This document shows, piece by piece, positions 15,741 to 24,131 of a stretch of 63,710 nucleotides of DNA (position 1 is the stretch's first letter; every line of letters starts with the position of its first letter). The stretch spans positions 1-63,710 of the forward strand of contig CALVLV010000010.1 in the NCBI GenBank assembly GCA_944341075.1, in the 5' to 3' direction. The position numbers and the translations under genes were made by a program. The DNA comes from an uncultured Clostridia bacterium (GTDB lineage: Bacteria; Bacillota; Clostridia; Christensenellales; Borkfalkiaceae). The notes beneath the pieces are model-generated. The model searched no databases. It saw only the letters and a list, made by a program, of their open reading frames with translations, and was not told the origin of the DNA.

Positions 15741-16745
15741 ATGAAAAAGTTTACCAAAATTCTGGCAGGGATGGCAGTTATAACGGCGCTTGCGCTAGAA
15801 GCGGCGAAAGTTGAGGGCAGCTCCCAGAACAACAAGACGGGCGGCACAGACAACAACAAAGTTACCGCCATAGATACGGCGGAAGAGGCATACGGATTCA
15901 CCGCCGCCACGGCGGGAATGGTTATTGCCGGCATGCAGGGCGGCACGGCGGCAGGCATTATGTCGGCGGCAAACGACAGGTTAGGCTGGCAGGTGACGGA
16001 CGAAGAGACCATTGCCACACTGAACGAATACATGCAGCTGGTTGAAGGACTGCTTTCGGAGGACAATTTTGTGATAACCGCCACCGAAAACGACAATGCG
16101 GAGTATGCCTACAGCTACAAGATGACTGCGGCATACCGCGACCTGAACGGACAGAAGGTTGAATACCAGACATATTACAACAGGGAACTGCTGGGCAGCC
16201 ACGCCGACGATGACGACGAGCCGTGGGAACAGGAAGTTACCGACGTGTACGCCGTTGAAGGCGTGATGGTGATAGACGGCACCGCTTACCCGCTTGAGGG
16301 CAGGTTCGTGAACGAGACCGAGGGCCGCGAGAGCGAAAACACGCACAGGCTGAAGGTAACTTTGGACGAGGCGAACGACGACTACCTTATGGTAACCCTT
16401 GAGAGCGAAAACGAGGACGACGAGAGCGAGGAAGAATACGCCTACTCCCTTTACCGCGGCGGCAGGCTTGCCGAACGCACCACATTCGAATATGAGAGCG
16501 AGCGCGGAGAGACCGAGATAAAGATGACGGTGAGCGACAGGGTGAACGGCACCAACTCCATGTTTGAATTTGAAAGAGAGACCGAGCGAGGCAAGGAGAT
16601 AATAAAGATAAAGACGGGCGGAAACGGCGGCGGTGCCGAATATATAGTGCGCGTTGAAACGGACGCCAACGGAAATTCGCAGTATGTTTACTACCGCGGA
16701 GGCGACCGCGTGGGCCGCGGAGAAAGGTTTGACTTTGACGACTGA
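15741..16745 (+). CDS. Secreted paralogue of the anti-sigma external domain
   Basis: The 334-residue protein has an N-terminal signal-like segment (MKKFTKILAGMAVITALALE) without a lipobox Cys, then a polar linker. The domain beginning EEAYGFTAATAGMVIAGM parallels EEVYGFSAASAGMMIAGM of the upstream protein. Both share the order TIATLNEYMQLVEGLLS/TIELINGYMELVESLIS, a repeated acidic YESE pattern and the ending RFDFDD. It lacks the cytoplasmic sigma-binding part. AAGGAG precedes the ATG. Its own transcript starts after the terminator at 15495-15530. Possible roles are a regulon target, a competing ligand-binding decoy or a co-sensor; none is proven. Confidence 0.65.
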   Translation: MKKFTKILAGMAVITALALEAAKVEGSSQNNKTGGTDNNKVTAIDTAEEAYGFTAATAGMVIAGMQGGTAAGIMSAANDRLGWQVTDEETIATLNEYMQLVEGLLSEDNFVITATENDNAEYAYSYKMTAAYRDLNGQKVEYQTYYNRELLGSHADDDDEPWEQEVTDVYAVEGVMVIDGTAYPLEGRFVNETEGRESENTHRLKVTLDEANDDYLMVTLESENEDDESEEEYAYSLYRGGRLAERTTFEYESERGETEIKMTVSDRVNGTNSMFEFERETERGKEIIKIKTGGNGGGAEYIVRVETDANGNSQYVYYRGGDRVGRGERFDFDD

Positions 16746-16810
16746 GACAGCAAGAACCGGGTTGCCGCAAACTGCATGGCGGCACATACGCATAACATTT
16801 AAGTTGCATA

Positions 16811-16853
16811 AAAGCGCGCGGCGCGGAAAAATTGTTTCCGCGCCGCGCGCTTT
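16811..16853 (+). terminator. Bidirectional terminator between the paralogue gene and sigE
   Basis: A near-perfect stem of about 19 bp (AAAGCGCGCGGCGCGGAAA against TTTCCGCGCCGCGCGCTTT) is flanked by A- and T-rich ends on both sides. It can end transcription from both convergent genes. Confidence 0.85.
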
Positions 16854-16883
16854 TTAATATGTACAACAGGCTATGGCCGCGCA

Positions 16884-17579
16884 TTATATCTGGCGGCTGA
16901 TATCTTTTTTCAGCTTGCCTATTATCTTTTTTTCAAGGCGGGAGATGTAGCTCTGCGAAATGCCGAGCGCGTCGGCCACGTCCTTCTGTGTCATCTCCTC
17001 GCCGCCCTCCAGCCCGAAGCGCATGTTCATAATCACCTGCTCGCGCTTGGGGAGCTTTTTTAGCGAATTTTTTAAAAGGTCGCGCTCCACCCCTCCCTCT
17101 ATGCTGGAATAAACGCTGTCCGCATCAGTACCCATCACGTCTGAAAGCAGCAGTTCGTTGCCCTCCCAGTCGGTGTTGAGCGGCTCGTCGAAGCTTATCT
17201 CCTGGCGCACGCGCGACATGCGCCGCAGGTACATTAAAATTTCGTTTTCAATGCAGCGCGAGGCGTACGTGGCGAGCTTTATGTTTTTATCCGAGCGGAA
17301 GGAATTTATTGCCTTTATAAGCCCTATGGTGCCCACCGACACCAGGTCGTCGCCGTCTATCCCCGAATTTTCGAACTTTTTGGCTATGTACACCACAAGG
17401 CGCAGGTTGTGTTCAACAAGTGCGGCCTTGGCCTTTTCGTCCCCGTGTTCAAGGCGGCTTATTTTGTCGCTCTCCTCCTCCTGCGAAAAGGGCATGGGGA
17501 GCGCCTCGGTGCCGCAGATATAGTCGAGCGTGTTGCCGTTGAAAAATAGCGAAAGCAATCGTTTAAGCTTTTCGAACAT
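16884..17579 (-). CDS. sigE: Sporulation sigma factor SigE (pro-form)
   Basis: The 231-residue sigma factor directs early mother-cell transcription during endospore formation. It matches SigE in NLRLVVYIAKKFENSGIDGD, ATYASRCIENEILMYLRR, SFDEPLNTDWEGNELLLSDV and GISQSYISRLEKKIIGKLKK. The N-terminal ~25 residues (MFEKLKRLLSLFFNGNTLDY) form a basic, amphipathic pro-sequence before GTEALPMPFSQEEE, which SpoIIGA would remove. AGGAGG lies before the ATG. It follows spoIIGA after 29 bases, the conserved spoIIG operon. sigG, often the next gene in relatives, is not present here; the convergent terminator follows directly. Confidence 0.96.
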   Translation of the reverse strand: MFEKLKRLLSLFFNGNTLDYICGTEALPMPFSQEEESDKISRLEHGDEKAKAALVEHNLRLVVYIAKKFENSGIDGDDLVSVGTIGLIKAINSFRSDKNIKLATYASRCIENEILMYLRRMSRVRQEISFDEPLNTDWEGNELLLSDVMGTDADSVYSSIEGGVERDLLKNSLKKLPKREQVIMNMRFGLEGGEEMTQKDVADALGISQSYISRLEKKIIGKLKKDISRQI

Positions 17580-17608
17580 GTTGTAAATTCCTCCTTGAAG
17601 CGCGCGGT

Positions 17609-18394
17609 TCAGTCATCCGCCGCCAGATCGGGGTGAAGCACGGCGCGGACTATCGGGCGGGGGCTTATCCCTATTTTTGCATATTTTATTGTATGCTGTT
17701 TTTCGCCGTTATATATCACAATTTTGTCCGCGGTGAAAATTTTTATTTTGCTGCTGCCCGTTACCGTATGTATCTTTACGCTCTGCGACAGGGCAGACAC
17801 ATCTGTGAGCACCGCCGCGACGTGGGCGGGCACTATGGTGACCGGCTCGCCGTCGAAGTACACGCTGTTGCCGCTGTCGAAAAACCCGTCCGTCTCCGCC
17901 TGCCTGTCGCCCAGGCAGAGCACGCAGTGCATCGTTCCGCCCTTCCTTTTGCGTATTTTAAGGGCGATGGCGCGGCAGGCGACTGCAAGCATCAGGGCAA
18001 GGAACAGCGGTATGCCGACCGGCACGGAAGATATCATGTACCCCTGCCCCGCCTGCACATCCCACCCGGCAAGGGAGAATATGGCAAAGACGGCGCCGCC
18101 GAGGGCAAACGACAGGGCAAAGAACGCGGCCGCAAAGGCGGCATATTGCCTGAAGCGGCTGAACCTGCCGCACGCGGCGGCAAGCGCCAGGCCGGAGAGC
18201 ACTTTTACCGCCACGGCCCACACACCTGCAAGGCGCATGAGCGGGAACAGAACGGCAAAGCACGCGCCGAGCGCGGACGAAAGGGCGATGCGGCGGTACC
18301 CGCATGCATTTTTACACAACAACTTTGCGCAGAACAGCAGCACGAAGTCCATGCAGAAATTTTCGGCAAGGGCAAGTTCCACATACACCTGCAT
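17609..18394 (-). CDS. spoIIGA: Sigma-E processing peptidase SpoIIGA
   Basis: This membrane aspartic protease cleaves pro-SigE at the sporulation septum. The first ~150 residues form about five membrane helices starting MQVYVELALAENFCMDFVLL. The C-terminal domain contains the catalytic motif DGFFDSGNSVYFDGEPV, with Asp in the D-S-G form of retropepsin-like proteases, then PVTIVPA and VTGSS. I start at MQVYVE (18394) because the family begins there; 36 upstream residues have no support. TATACT lies six bases before this ATG with no ribosome site, so the message may be leaderless. A weak Spo0A-like TGTCGG sits near 18465. Confidence 0.9.
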   Translation of the reverse strand: MQVYVELALAENFCMDFVLLFCAKLLCKNACGYRRIALSSALGACFAVLFPLMRLAGVWAVAVKVLSGLALAAACGRFSRFRQYAAFAAAFFALSFALGGAVFAIFSLAGWDVQAGQGYMISSVPVGIPLFLALMLAVACRAIALKIRKRKGGTMHCVLCLGDRQAETDGFFDSGNSVYFDGEPVTIVPAHVAAVLTDVSALSQSVKIHTVTGSSKIKIFTADKIVIYNGEKQHTIKYAKIGISPRPIVRAVLHPDLAADD

Positions 18395-18529
18395 ACGCAA
18401 AGTATACCGCCCCGCAATGCGCAAAAAAGCGGCAAAAAGCTTATATTTTGTATTTTTATGGCTTGTCGGTGCGGGAATGCATATGGGGCAGCGCAACATC
18501 ACTGTTGCACCGCCCCCAAAAAATTCTAA

Positions 18530-19471
18530 TCAGAATTCTGTTTCGTTTATCATACCTTCAAGTTTTTCAATAGTGTCGCAGGTGAACAGCCTTTCGCGCA
18601 AAGCGGAAGAACAGCGCTTGCCCTTTGTGTAGAAGGCTGCCATTTTGCGCATGAACACCAGCGCGAAACGTTCGCCGTACAGCTTATTTGTTTCTTCAAG
18701 CTGGCGCTTTACCAGCGCGCACCTGTCTGGCTGCGGCGAACCTGTAAGCTCGCAGAAGATCCACGGCGAATACATTGCCCCTCGCGCCACCATTACGCCG
18801 TCTGCCCCCGTGCGTTCCATGAGAATGTCTGCATCCTGCCTGCAGAACACGCCGCCGTTGGCAATGACGGGAATGCTTACCGCGCGCTTTGCCGCGGCAA
18901 TCTCGCCATAGTTTACCTCGCCCGCATATATCTTATCGCGCGTGCGGCCGTGAACGGTTATCATATCGGCGCCGCTGTCTTCACACATCTTTGCAAAGTC
19001 TGCCGTAACCAGTTTTTGCGCAGTTATGCCCGTGCGGAACTTTACCGAAACGCGCTTGCCCGACGATTTGCACGCCTTTATTATTTGAGAGGCGCGGGCA
19101 AAGTCGTCTAAAAGGGCGCTGCCCTCGCCGTTGTTGAAAATTTTGGGAACGGGGCAGCCCATGTTTATATCTATAAGGTCAAAGGGCGCTATCAGCCCGC
19201 TGCATGCCGCGCGGCTGAGATATTCGGGGTCGCTGCCGAACAGCTGCACCGCCTTTATACCGCCGTATGAAGGCGTGACGTATAACAGGTCTTGGGTATT
19301 TTTGCTGCCGTAGCACAGCCCCTTGGCGCTGACCATTTCGGTGAAGGTAAGCCCCGCGCCGAGAGAGAAACACATTTCGCGGAATACCGCGTTGGTGTAG
19401 CCCGCAAGCGGGGCGAGAAACACGTTATTGGGCGTTTGCAGCCCGCCTATATCAATGCTCTTTAAGTGCAT
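18530..19471 (-). CDS. dusB: tRNA-dihydrouridine synthase, DusB-type
   Basis: The FMN enzyme reduces uridines in tRNA D-loops using NADPH. The TIM-barrel domain shows LAPLAGYTNAVFREMC, the FMN-site DINMGCPVPKIFNNGEGSAL with the catalytic Cys, VSVKFRTGI, TVHGRTRDKIYAG and PVIANGGV. A helical C-terminal domain completes its 313 residues, typical for DusB. Its start overlaps the 3' end of the yabN-like gene by 20 bases, so it is the last gene of the spoVT-spoVB-yabN-dusB run. A short spacer with a possible promoter separates it from spoIIGA. Confidence 0.93.
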   Translation of the reverse strand: MHLKSIDIGGLQTPNNVFLAPLAGYTNAVFREMCFSLGAGLTFTEMVSAKGLCYGSKNTQDLLYVTPSYGGIKAVQLFGSDPEYLSRAACSGLIAPFDLIDINMGCPVPKIFNNGEGSALLDDFARASQIIKACKSSGKRVSVKFRTGITAQKLVTADFAKMCEDSGADMITVHGRTRDKIYAGEVNYGEIAAAKRAVSIPVIANGGVFCRQDADILMERTGADGVMVARGAMYSPWIFCELTGSPQPDRCALVKRQLEETNKLYGERFALVFMRKMAAFYTKGKRCSSALRERLFTCDTIEKLEGMINETEF

Positions 19472-20867
19472 TTTCTGCCTGCATGAGGTAATATTTCCAG
19501 TCCAGCTCTGTAAAAGAAGATACGTCTTTGCCCTGCTCCACGGCGAGCTGTTCGGCCTTTATAAAGCGCTTTGCAAACATGTCGGTGGCGTCTGCAAGCG
19601 CCTGTTCGCAGTCTGCGCCGGCAAGGCGGCATAAACTCACCGCGGTGAAAAGAAGATCGCCGCAAGCTTTGGCTGCCTGTTCCTTATCTTCCGCCACGAG
19701 CGCGCCTATGCATTTGCCGACGTCTTCGTTGAGCTGTTCGGCGGCGGAGACCGACGAGAGGTAGTCCAGCCCCGCCTTAGAGGCGCGCTTTTGCACCTTT
19801 TGCGCGCGCATGCATGCGGGGAAGGACGCGGGCACCGCGGCCACCGTTTCGCCGAAGGTGGACTGGTGCTTTTCTTCGCGCTTGTTCTTTTCCCACACGC
19901 CGAGGGCGGAATTTTCGTCTGCGGCCCTGTCGTTGCCGAAGATATGCGAATGGCGGAATATGAGTTTTTTTACTACGCGGCTGGTTACGTCCTCCTCCGA
20001 AAAGGCGCCCTGCTCCTCTTTGAGCACTGTATAGAAGGCCGCCTGTAAAAGCACGTCGCCCGTCTCCTCCTCTATTCCGTCGTCATCCTCCCTGTTGACG
20101 GCGTCCACAAGCTCGTACGCCTCCTCCACCATGTTCTTGCGTATGCTTTCGGGGGTCTGCGCCCTGTCCCACGGGCAGCCGCCGGGCGCACGGAGCAGGC
20201 GGACGAGTTCGAGCATGTCGGCGTAGTCGTACCTTGACCTATGTAAAAAGCCGGCGTGTTCCACCGCCACGGCACACGACATATCGTATGCCTTCTGCCT
20301 GTCTATTTCGTATATCTTTATCTTTTTTTCGCTGTCGCCGCAGATAAATGAACATGCACTCTCTTCGCCAAAGAGTTCGGAAAGACGGAGCTTTACCTCG
20401 CTTGCGGCATAAAAATCGTCTATATCGTAGACGACGGCGGCCTGCGTGCTTTTGAGGTTTTTTATATCGTATGCCGAAACGGCCGTATACTGCGGGCTTT
20501 TCAGGCGGGCGAGCGAAAAGGCGCGCGCCGCCTTAGAGGTGCCCTCTATCACAGCCGTATCCTTATGTCGGGAAAGGATAATGCGGCAGGCCTCGTCCTC
20601 GCTGACGGCGCCGTCTACACAGTAGACCACATCGCCCTCCTTTGCCGCCCTTAAAACTATTCCCGCCAGCTTTTTATTCAGCGTGTCGAAGTTGCGGCAG
20701 GTGGAAAACACATCGTCAAGCGCCTGCGCGCCGTATTTTTCCACCGACCTGAACGAGGGGGCCTGGGCGGTGCGGGCGAATATCTTTGCCCCGCTTTCAA
20801 GCACATCAATTGCCCTTGCGCTGACGTCGCCTTCGGCCACGCCCAGCCCTATAAGCGTTATCTTCAT
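19452..20867 (-). CDS. yabN: YabN-like tetrapyrrole methylase/MazG nucleotide pyrophosphohydrolase fusion
   Basis: The 471-residue protein has two parts. Residues 1-~210 (MKITLIGLGVAEGDVSARAI) are a degenerate SAM-dependent tetrapyrrole-methylase-like domain. Residues ~225-460 are MazG, with APGGCPWDRAQT, the metal ligands EEAYELVDAV and EETGDVLLQAAF, and a second half containing KVQKRASKAGLDY. MazG removes pyrophosphate from noncanonical or excess NTPs. The same fusion follows spoVT and a SpoVB-like flippase in Bacillus. The ATG overlaps the upstream stop as ATGA, indicating translational coupling. The role of the methylase-like part is unknown in general. Confidence 0.92.
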   Translation of the reverse strand: MKITLIGLGVAEGDVSARAIDVLESGAKIFARTAQAPSFRSVEKYGAQALDDVFSTCRNFDTLNKKLAGIVLRAAKEGDVVYCVDGAVSEDEACRIILSRHKDTAVIEGTSKAARAFSLARLKSPQYTAVSAYDIKNLKSTQAAVVYDIDDFYAASEVKLRLSELFGEESACSFICGDSEKKIKIYEIDRQKAYDMSCAVAVEHAGFLHRSRYDYADMLELVRLLRAPGGCPWDRAQTPESIRKNMVEEAYELVDAVNREDDDGIEEETGDVLLQAAFYTVLKEEQGAFSEEDVTSRVVKKLIFRHSHIFGNDRAADENSALGVWEKNKREEKHQSTFGETVAAVPASFPACMRAQKVQKRASKAGLDYLSSVSAAEQLNEDVGKCIGALVAEDKEQAAKACGDLLFTAVSLCRLAGADCEQALADATDMFAKRFIKAEQLAVEQGKDVSSFTELDWKYYLMQAENALKEH

Positions 20868-22276
20868 AAAAAGTCACCCTGCCCCGAAGCGCGCGCCCTG
20901 CCGTTTTTTACGGCCTTACCCTGCCTTTGCATGCGCGAACGGGCCTTTTTACCTTTCTTTACAGTTTTTTTATTTGCTATAATATACCACAAATTAAGCG
21001 CCGCCGCAACAAAATAAGAGGCATTTGCCGCGATTGCCGCACCCGTGACCGACAGAGAGGTGAATTTTATTAGCAACGCGGCAACAGCCACGCGCAGAAT
21101 ACAGCTTGTCCACTGAACGACCGTTGCAACGGAGGGGCGGCCGAGGGCGGTGAGGCAGGCCGAGCAAGTCTGCGCGAGCGAGGCCGTTACGGCGTTTACC
21201 GCCATTATACGCACCAGCTTTACAAGGAGGGCAAGCTGTTCGGGCGGGAGCGAGCGGAAAATTATTCTGCACGCAAGCGGCGCAAACGCAAACAGCCCTA
21301 TGGCGCACGGCAGGCTGACGGCCACGGTTATAAGCGCGGCATTTACAGACGCCCTGCGGGCGGCAGAGAGATCGCCCGAGGCGGCGAGGGGCGCTATTTT
21401 GGGCACGCTGGCGGCGGCAAGGCCGTATGTTACAGACACCGGCAGGTTTATAATGGTTACCGCGCACCCCGAAAAAACGCCGTAGAGCGCTGTGGCGTCG
21501 GCATGGGCGGCGCGCAGCAGATTGACGGCGATAATGCTTTCGGCAAGCTGCGAAAGCGGGAGAGCTATGGCCGTGAAGGTGATGGGCACTGTAAACTTTA
21601 ATATCTGACCTGCGGCGGCCTGCCTCTCTTTGAACAGCGGCCGCCTGCCCCTGCCGCCCGAATACATGGAAAGGGCCATGAGCGCAGTTACAAATTCGCT
21701 TACGGTAACCGCCGCCAGCGTAGACGCCACGGCATATGCAAGGTTGCCCCTGAAATATATTGCAAGCGCCACGCCCGCAAGCACCTTTAAAAGCTGTTCG
21801 CAAATTTCCGTAAGCGCCGTGGGCACCATGTTGCCTTTGCCCTGAAAGTATCCCCTTACCACCGAGATAAACGAAACGCACAGCACCGCGGGAGACAGCA
21901 GCTTGCAGCACAGTTCTATGGCAGGTTCGCCCTGGGCGGCGGACAGCGCGCGCGAAAGCGCAAACATGAGCGCCGTGCCTATGGCGCCTATAAAACCATA
22001 CAGCCTGAACGCCGTCTTTTCGGCGCCCGGCGCCCTGCCCGAAGCTATCAGCCTTGCAATGCCCGCGGGAATGCCCGAGGCGGATACCGTGAGCAATATG
22101 CAGTAGAGCGGATAGACCATCTGGTAAATGCCCATTCCCTCGCCGCCGAGTATTGACGTGAGCGGTATGCGGTAGAGCGCGCCGAGCAGTTTTGATATAA
22201 ACCCGCCCGCCGCTATTATTGCCGCACCGCCGATATACGATTGTTTTGAAAATATTTTTTTGAATAGTTTGGGCAT
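20864..22276 (-). CDS. spoVB: SpoVB/YabM-like polysaccharide flippase (MOP superfamily)
   Basis: The protein has about 470 residues and 12-14 membrane helices, with the N-terminal signature AGGFISKLLGALYRIPLTSI typical of SpoVB-type flippases. Members move lipid-linked cell-wall or spore-cortex precursors across the membrane. It is tightly linked downstream to the MazG fusion and upstream to spoVT, matching the yabM position in Bacillus; either a spore-cortex or a general YabM role is possible. Its start is uncertain. I chose MPKLFKKIF (22276), while the frame opens ten codons earlier (22306), and neither has a good ribosome site. A basic, Arg/Lys-rich C-terminal tail is present. Confidence 0.88.
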   Translation of the reverse strand: MPKLFKKIFSKQSYIGGAAIIAAGGFISKLLGALYRIPLTSILGGEGMGIYQMVYPLYCILLTVSASGIPAGIARLIASGRAPGAEKTAFRLYGFIGAIGTALMFALSRALSAAQGEPAIELCCKLLSPAVLCVSFISVVRGYFQGKGNMVPTALTEICEQLLKVLAGVALAIYFRGNLAYAVASTLAAVTVSEFVTALMALSMYSGGRGRRPLFKERQAAAGQILKFTVPITFTAIALPLSQLAESIIAVNLLRAAHADATALYGVFSGCAVTIINLPVSVTYGLAAASVPKIAPLAASGDLSAARRASVNAALITVAVSLPCAIGLFAFAPLACRIIFRSLPPEQLALLVKLVRIMAVNAVTASLAQTCSACLTALGRPSVATVVQWTSCILRVAVAALLIKFTSLSVTGAAIAANASYFVAAALNLWYIIANKKTVKKGKKARSRMQRQGKAVKNGRARASGQGDFL

Positions 22277-22333
22277 AGTATGCGGCCGATTTGCTCCTTG
22301 CAACATTTTTACAGACAGAAAATAAAATAAAAA

Positions 22334-22879
22334 TTATTCGAACTGAGAGGCGAGTATGACTGCGGAAAGCTGTGCAAGCTTTGCCGCGCCCGCCTCTATT
22401 TTATCGCCCTGACGGGTGGAAACGAGCGCCACGGCGCCAAGGCAGTCGCCGCCGCACACTATGGGCACTATTATCTGGGCGGTGACGGCGCCCGATTCGC
22501 CCTCGGTTATGGGCACTATATCGCCGCCTTCGGCAAGGTTGGCAATATAGCTGCGCCTGCCGTTTAATATCTTTTCCATCTCCGCCGAAAGGTTTTTGCC
22601 GTGCAATTCGCGCTTGCCCGCGCCGGCAGCATACAGAACTTCGTCCGTATCGCAGATGACGGCAAGATGGCCCGAAAGGTCGTTAAGACTTTTTGCGGTG
22701 CCCTCGGAAAACTTTTCCAAAGAGGCTATGGGCGAATATTTTTTGAGCATGAGCTCGTCGCGCTCGGTAAAAATTTCCAGCGGATCGCCCGATTTAAGGC
22801 GAAGGGTGTTGCGTATCTCCTTTGGAATGACCACCCTGCCAAGTTCGTCTATTCGCCTTACAATTCCCGTTGCTTTCAT
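22334..22879 (-). CDS. spoVT: Stage V sporulation transcription regulator SpoVT
   Basis: The 181-residue regulator has an N-terminal AbrB swapped-hairpin DNA-binding domain (MKATGIVRRIDELGRVVIPK through PLEIF) and a C-terminal GAF-like domain from about residue 55. In Bacillus it tunes forespore, SigG-dependent genes. KEIRNTLRLKSGDPLEIFTE is a textbook match. AAGGAG precedes the ATG. It leads a run of spoVT, spoVB, yabN and dusB on the minus strand, conserved synteny with Bacillus for the first three. Confidence 0.95.
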   Translation of the reverse strand: MKATGIVRRIDELGRVVIPKEIRNTLRLKSGDPLEIFTERDELMLKKYSPIASLEKFSEGTAKSLNDLSGHLAVICDTDEVLYAAGAGKRELHGKNLSAEMEKILNGRRSYIANLAEGGDIVPITEGESGAVTAQIIVPIVCGGDCLGAVALVSTRQGDKIEAGAAKLAQLSAVILASQFE

Positions 22880-22985
22880 AATTGCTCCTTATATATACCG
22901 CAGCCAACGTATCATGAACCACCGGCCGCGACAAAAAATATTTACGGAAAAAGTATGTGAAAGCAAAAAATGTTTATACATAAAA

Positions 22986-23047
22986 TGCCCCGCGCTTTTA
23001 AAAGCGCGGGGCACAGAAAAAGCGGGCACGGCTTTTGCCGCACCCGC
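22986..23047 (-). terminator. Tandem terminator region after lgt
   Basis: On the minus strand the first hairpin (23022-23047, 11-bp stem with two wobble pairs, AAAA loop) is followed by TTTTTCTG. A 28-bp perfect palindrome (22986-23013) follows and leads into TTTTATG. Together they separate lgt from spoVT. Confidence 0.8.
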
Positions 23048-23066
23048 CTGTATCAAACATATAATA

Positions 23067-23975
23067 TTATTCTTCTTCAGACTTTTCTTCAGCCGCATTT
23101 TCATCATCGGCGCCCACCGCAGACTTTGCCGCCTTTTTGGGGTTGACGGGAGGCTGCAGTTCGGGGTGCTTCATCATCTTTTTGAACACGTATTTATACA
23201 GGAAGAAGTACCCTATGCCCAATGCAACCATTATTATGCACCAGAACTGCGAAGGGGTAAGCCCCGGAATAAAGCCGCCGCGGTCGTCGTCGCGCACGAA
23301 CTCTATAAGGAAGCGCCATACGCCGTAGGCAATGCAGTACACGCCGAAATTGCAGTTGAACCTGAACTTGAAATACAAAAGCGCCATTACCGCTGCGAGC
23401 ACGAACAGGAATATGCACTCGAACAGCTGTGTAGGTATTACGGTGGTATATTCCCCGTACGAGCGGGCATACATATACAGCCCGTACCATGCGTCCGTTT
23501 CGGGGCCGTGGCAGCAGCCTGCAAATGTGCAGCCCAGCCTGCCGAAGGCGTGCGCTATTACTATGGCTATGGGAATGAAGGGGAGCGCGTCTGTAAGGCT
23601 GGCGTTCATATTGTTCTGCAGCCACTTTATCTTTGTGCGCGGCGCTATTGCGTACACGTATGTGTTGTACACTATAAGGTAACTGCCCACGCCGCCTATA
23701 AGGCCGCCGAGGAAGGTCATATTGCCGAACTGCACATCTTCCCCGGGGTTGGCGATTACGTCGTATATATACTGGAAGATCATGGCAAAGAGTATGCCTA
23801 TGCCCGTGGCGACTATGCCCAGAAGGAGCATTTTATCGGTACATTCCTCGTTGAAGTTCTTGTATGAGAACGTCCAGAGAAGGAACACGAAGCACAGTAT
23901 TATACCCACCGCCATGCACAGGCCATAGGCGTACACATGTACATTGCCTATGCTGAACAGAGGATCGGGATACAT
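23067..23975 (-). CDS. lgt: Prolipoprotein diacylglyceryl transferase
   Basis: This membrane enzyme transfers diacylglycerol to the lipobox Cys of prolipoproteins, and so is needed for the lipoproteins encoded in this window. About seven membrane helices are visible, with FLGGLIGGVGSYLIVYNT, the Lgt signature region HAFGRLGCTFAGCCHG and RFLIEFVRDDDRG. The 302 residues include an Ala/Glu/Asp-rich cytoplasmic tail. The signature region has several Cys residues (GCTFAGCCHG), a variation seen in clostridial Lgt. AAGGAA lies before the ATG. Confidence 0.93.
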   Translation of the reverse strand: MYPDPLFSIGNVHVYAYGLCMAVGIILCFVFLLWTFSYKNFNEECTDKMLLLGIVATGIGILFAMIFQYIYDVIANPGEDVQFGNMTFLGGLIGGVGSYLIVYNTYVYAIAPRTKIKWLQNNMNASLTDALPFIPIAIVIAHAFGRLGCTFAGCCHGPETDAWYGLYMYARSYGEYTTVIPTQLFECIFLFVLAAVMALLYFKFRFNCNFGVYCIAYGVWRFLIEFVRDDDRGGFIPGLTPSQFWCIIMVALGIGYFFLYKYVFKKMMKHPELQPPVNPKKAAKSAVGADDENAAEEKSEEE

Positions 23976-24131
23976 CTATTTTTTCCTTGTCTATTGATTG
24001 TGCGGCTGCGGCGCTGCCGTCCGCCGCCTTATTTATTATACCGCAGGCAAATGCGGCAAGTCAAACATTTGAACAGCCATTTATTTGGCAGGCCGCCCAA
24101 AACAGCGGCGCTATGGTTGCGCCATACCCAT

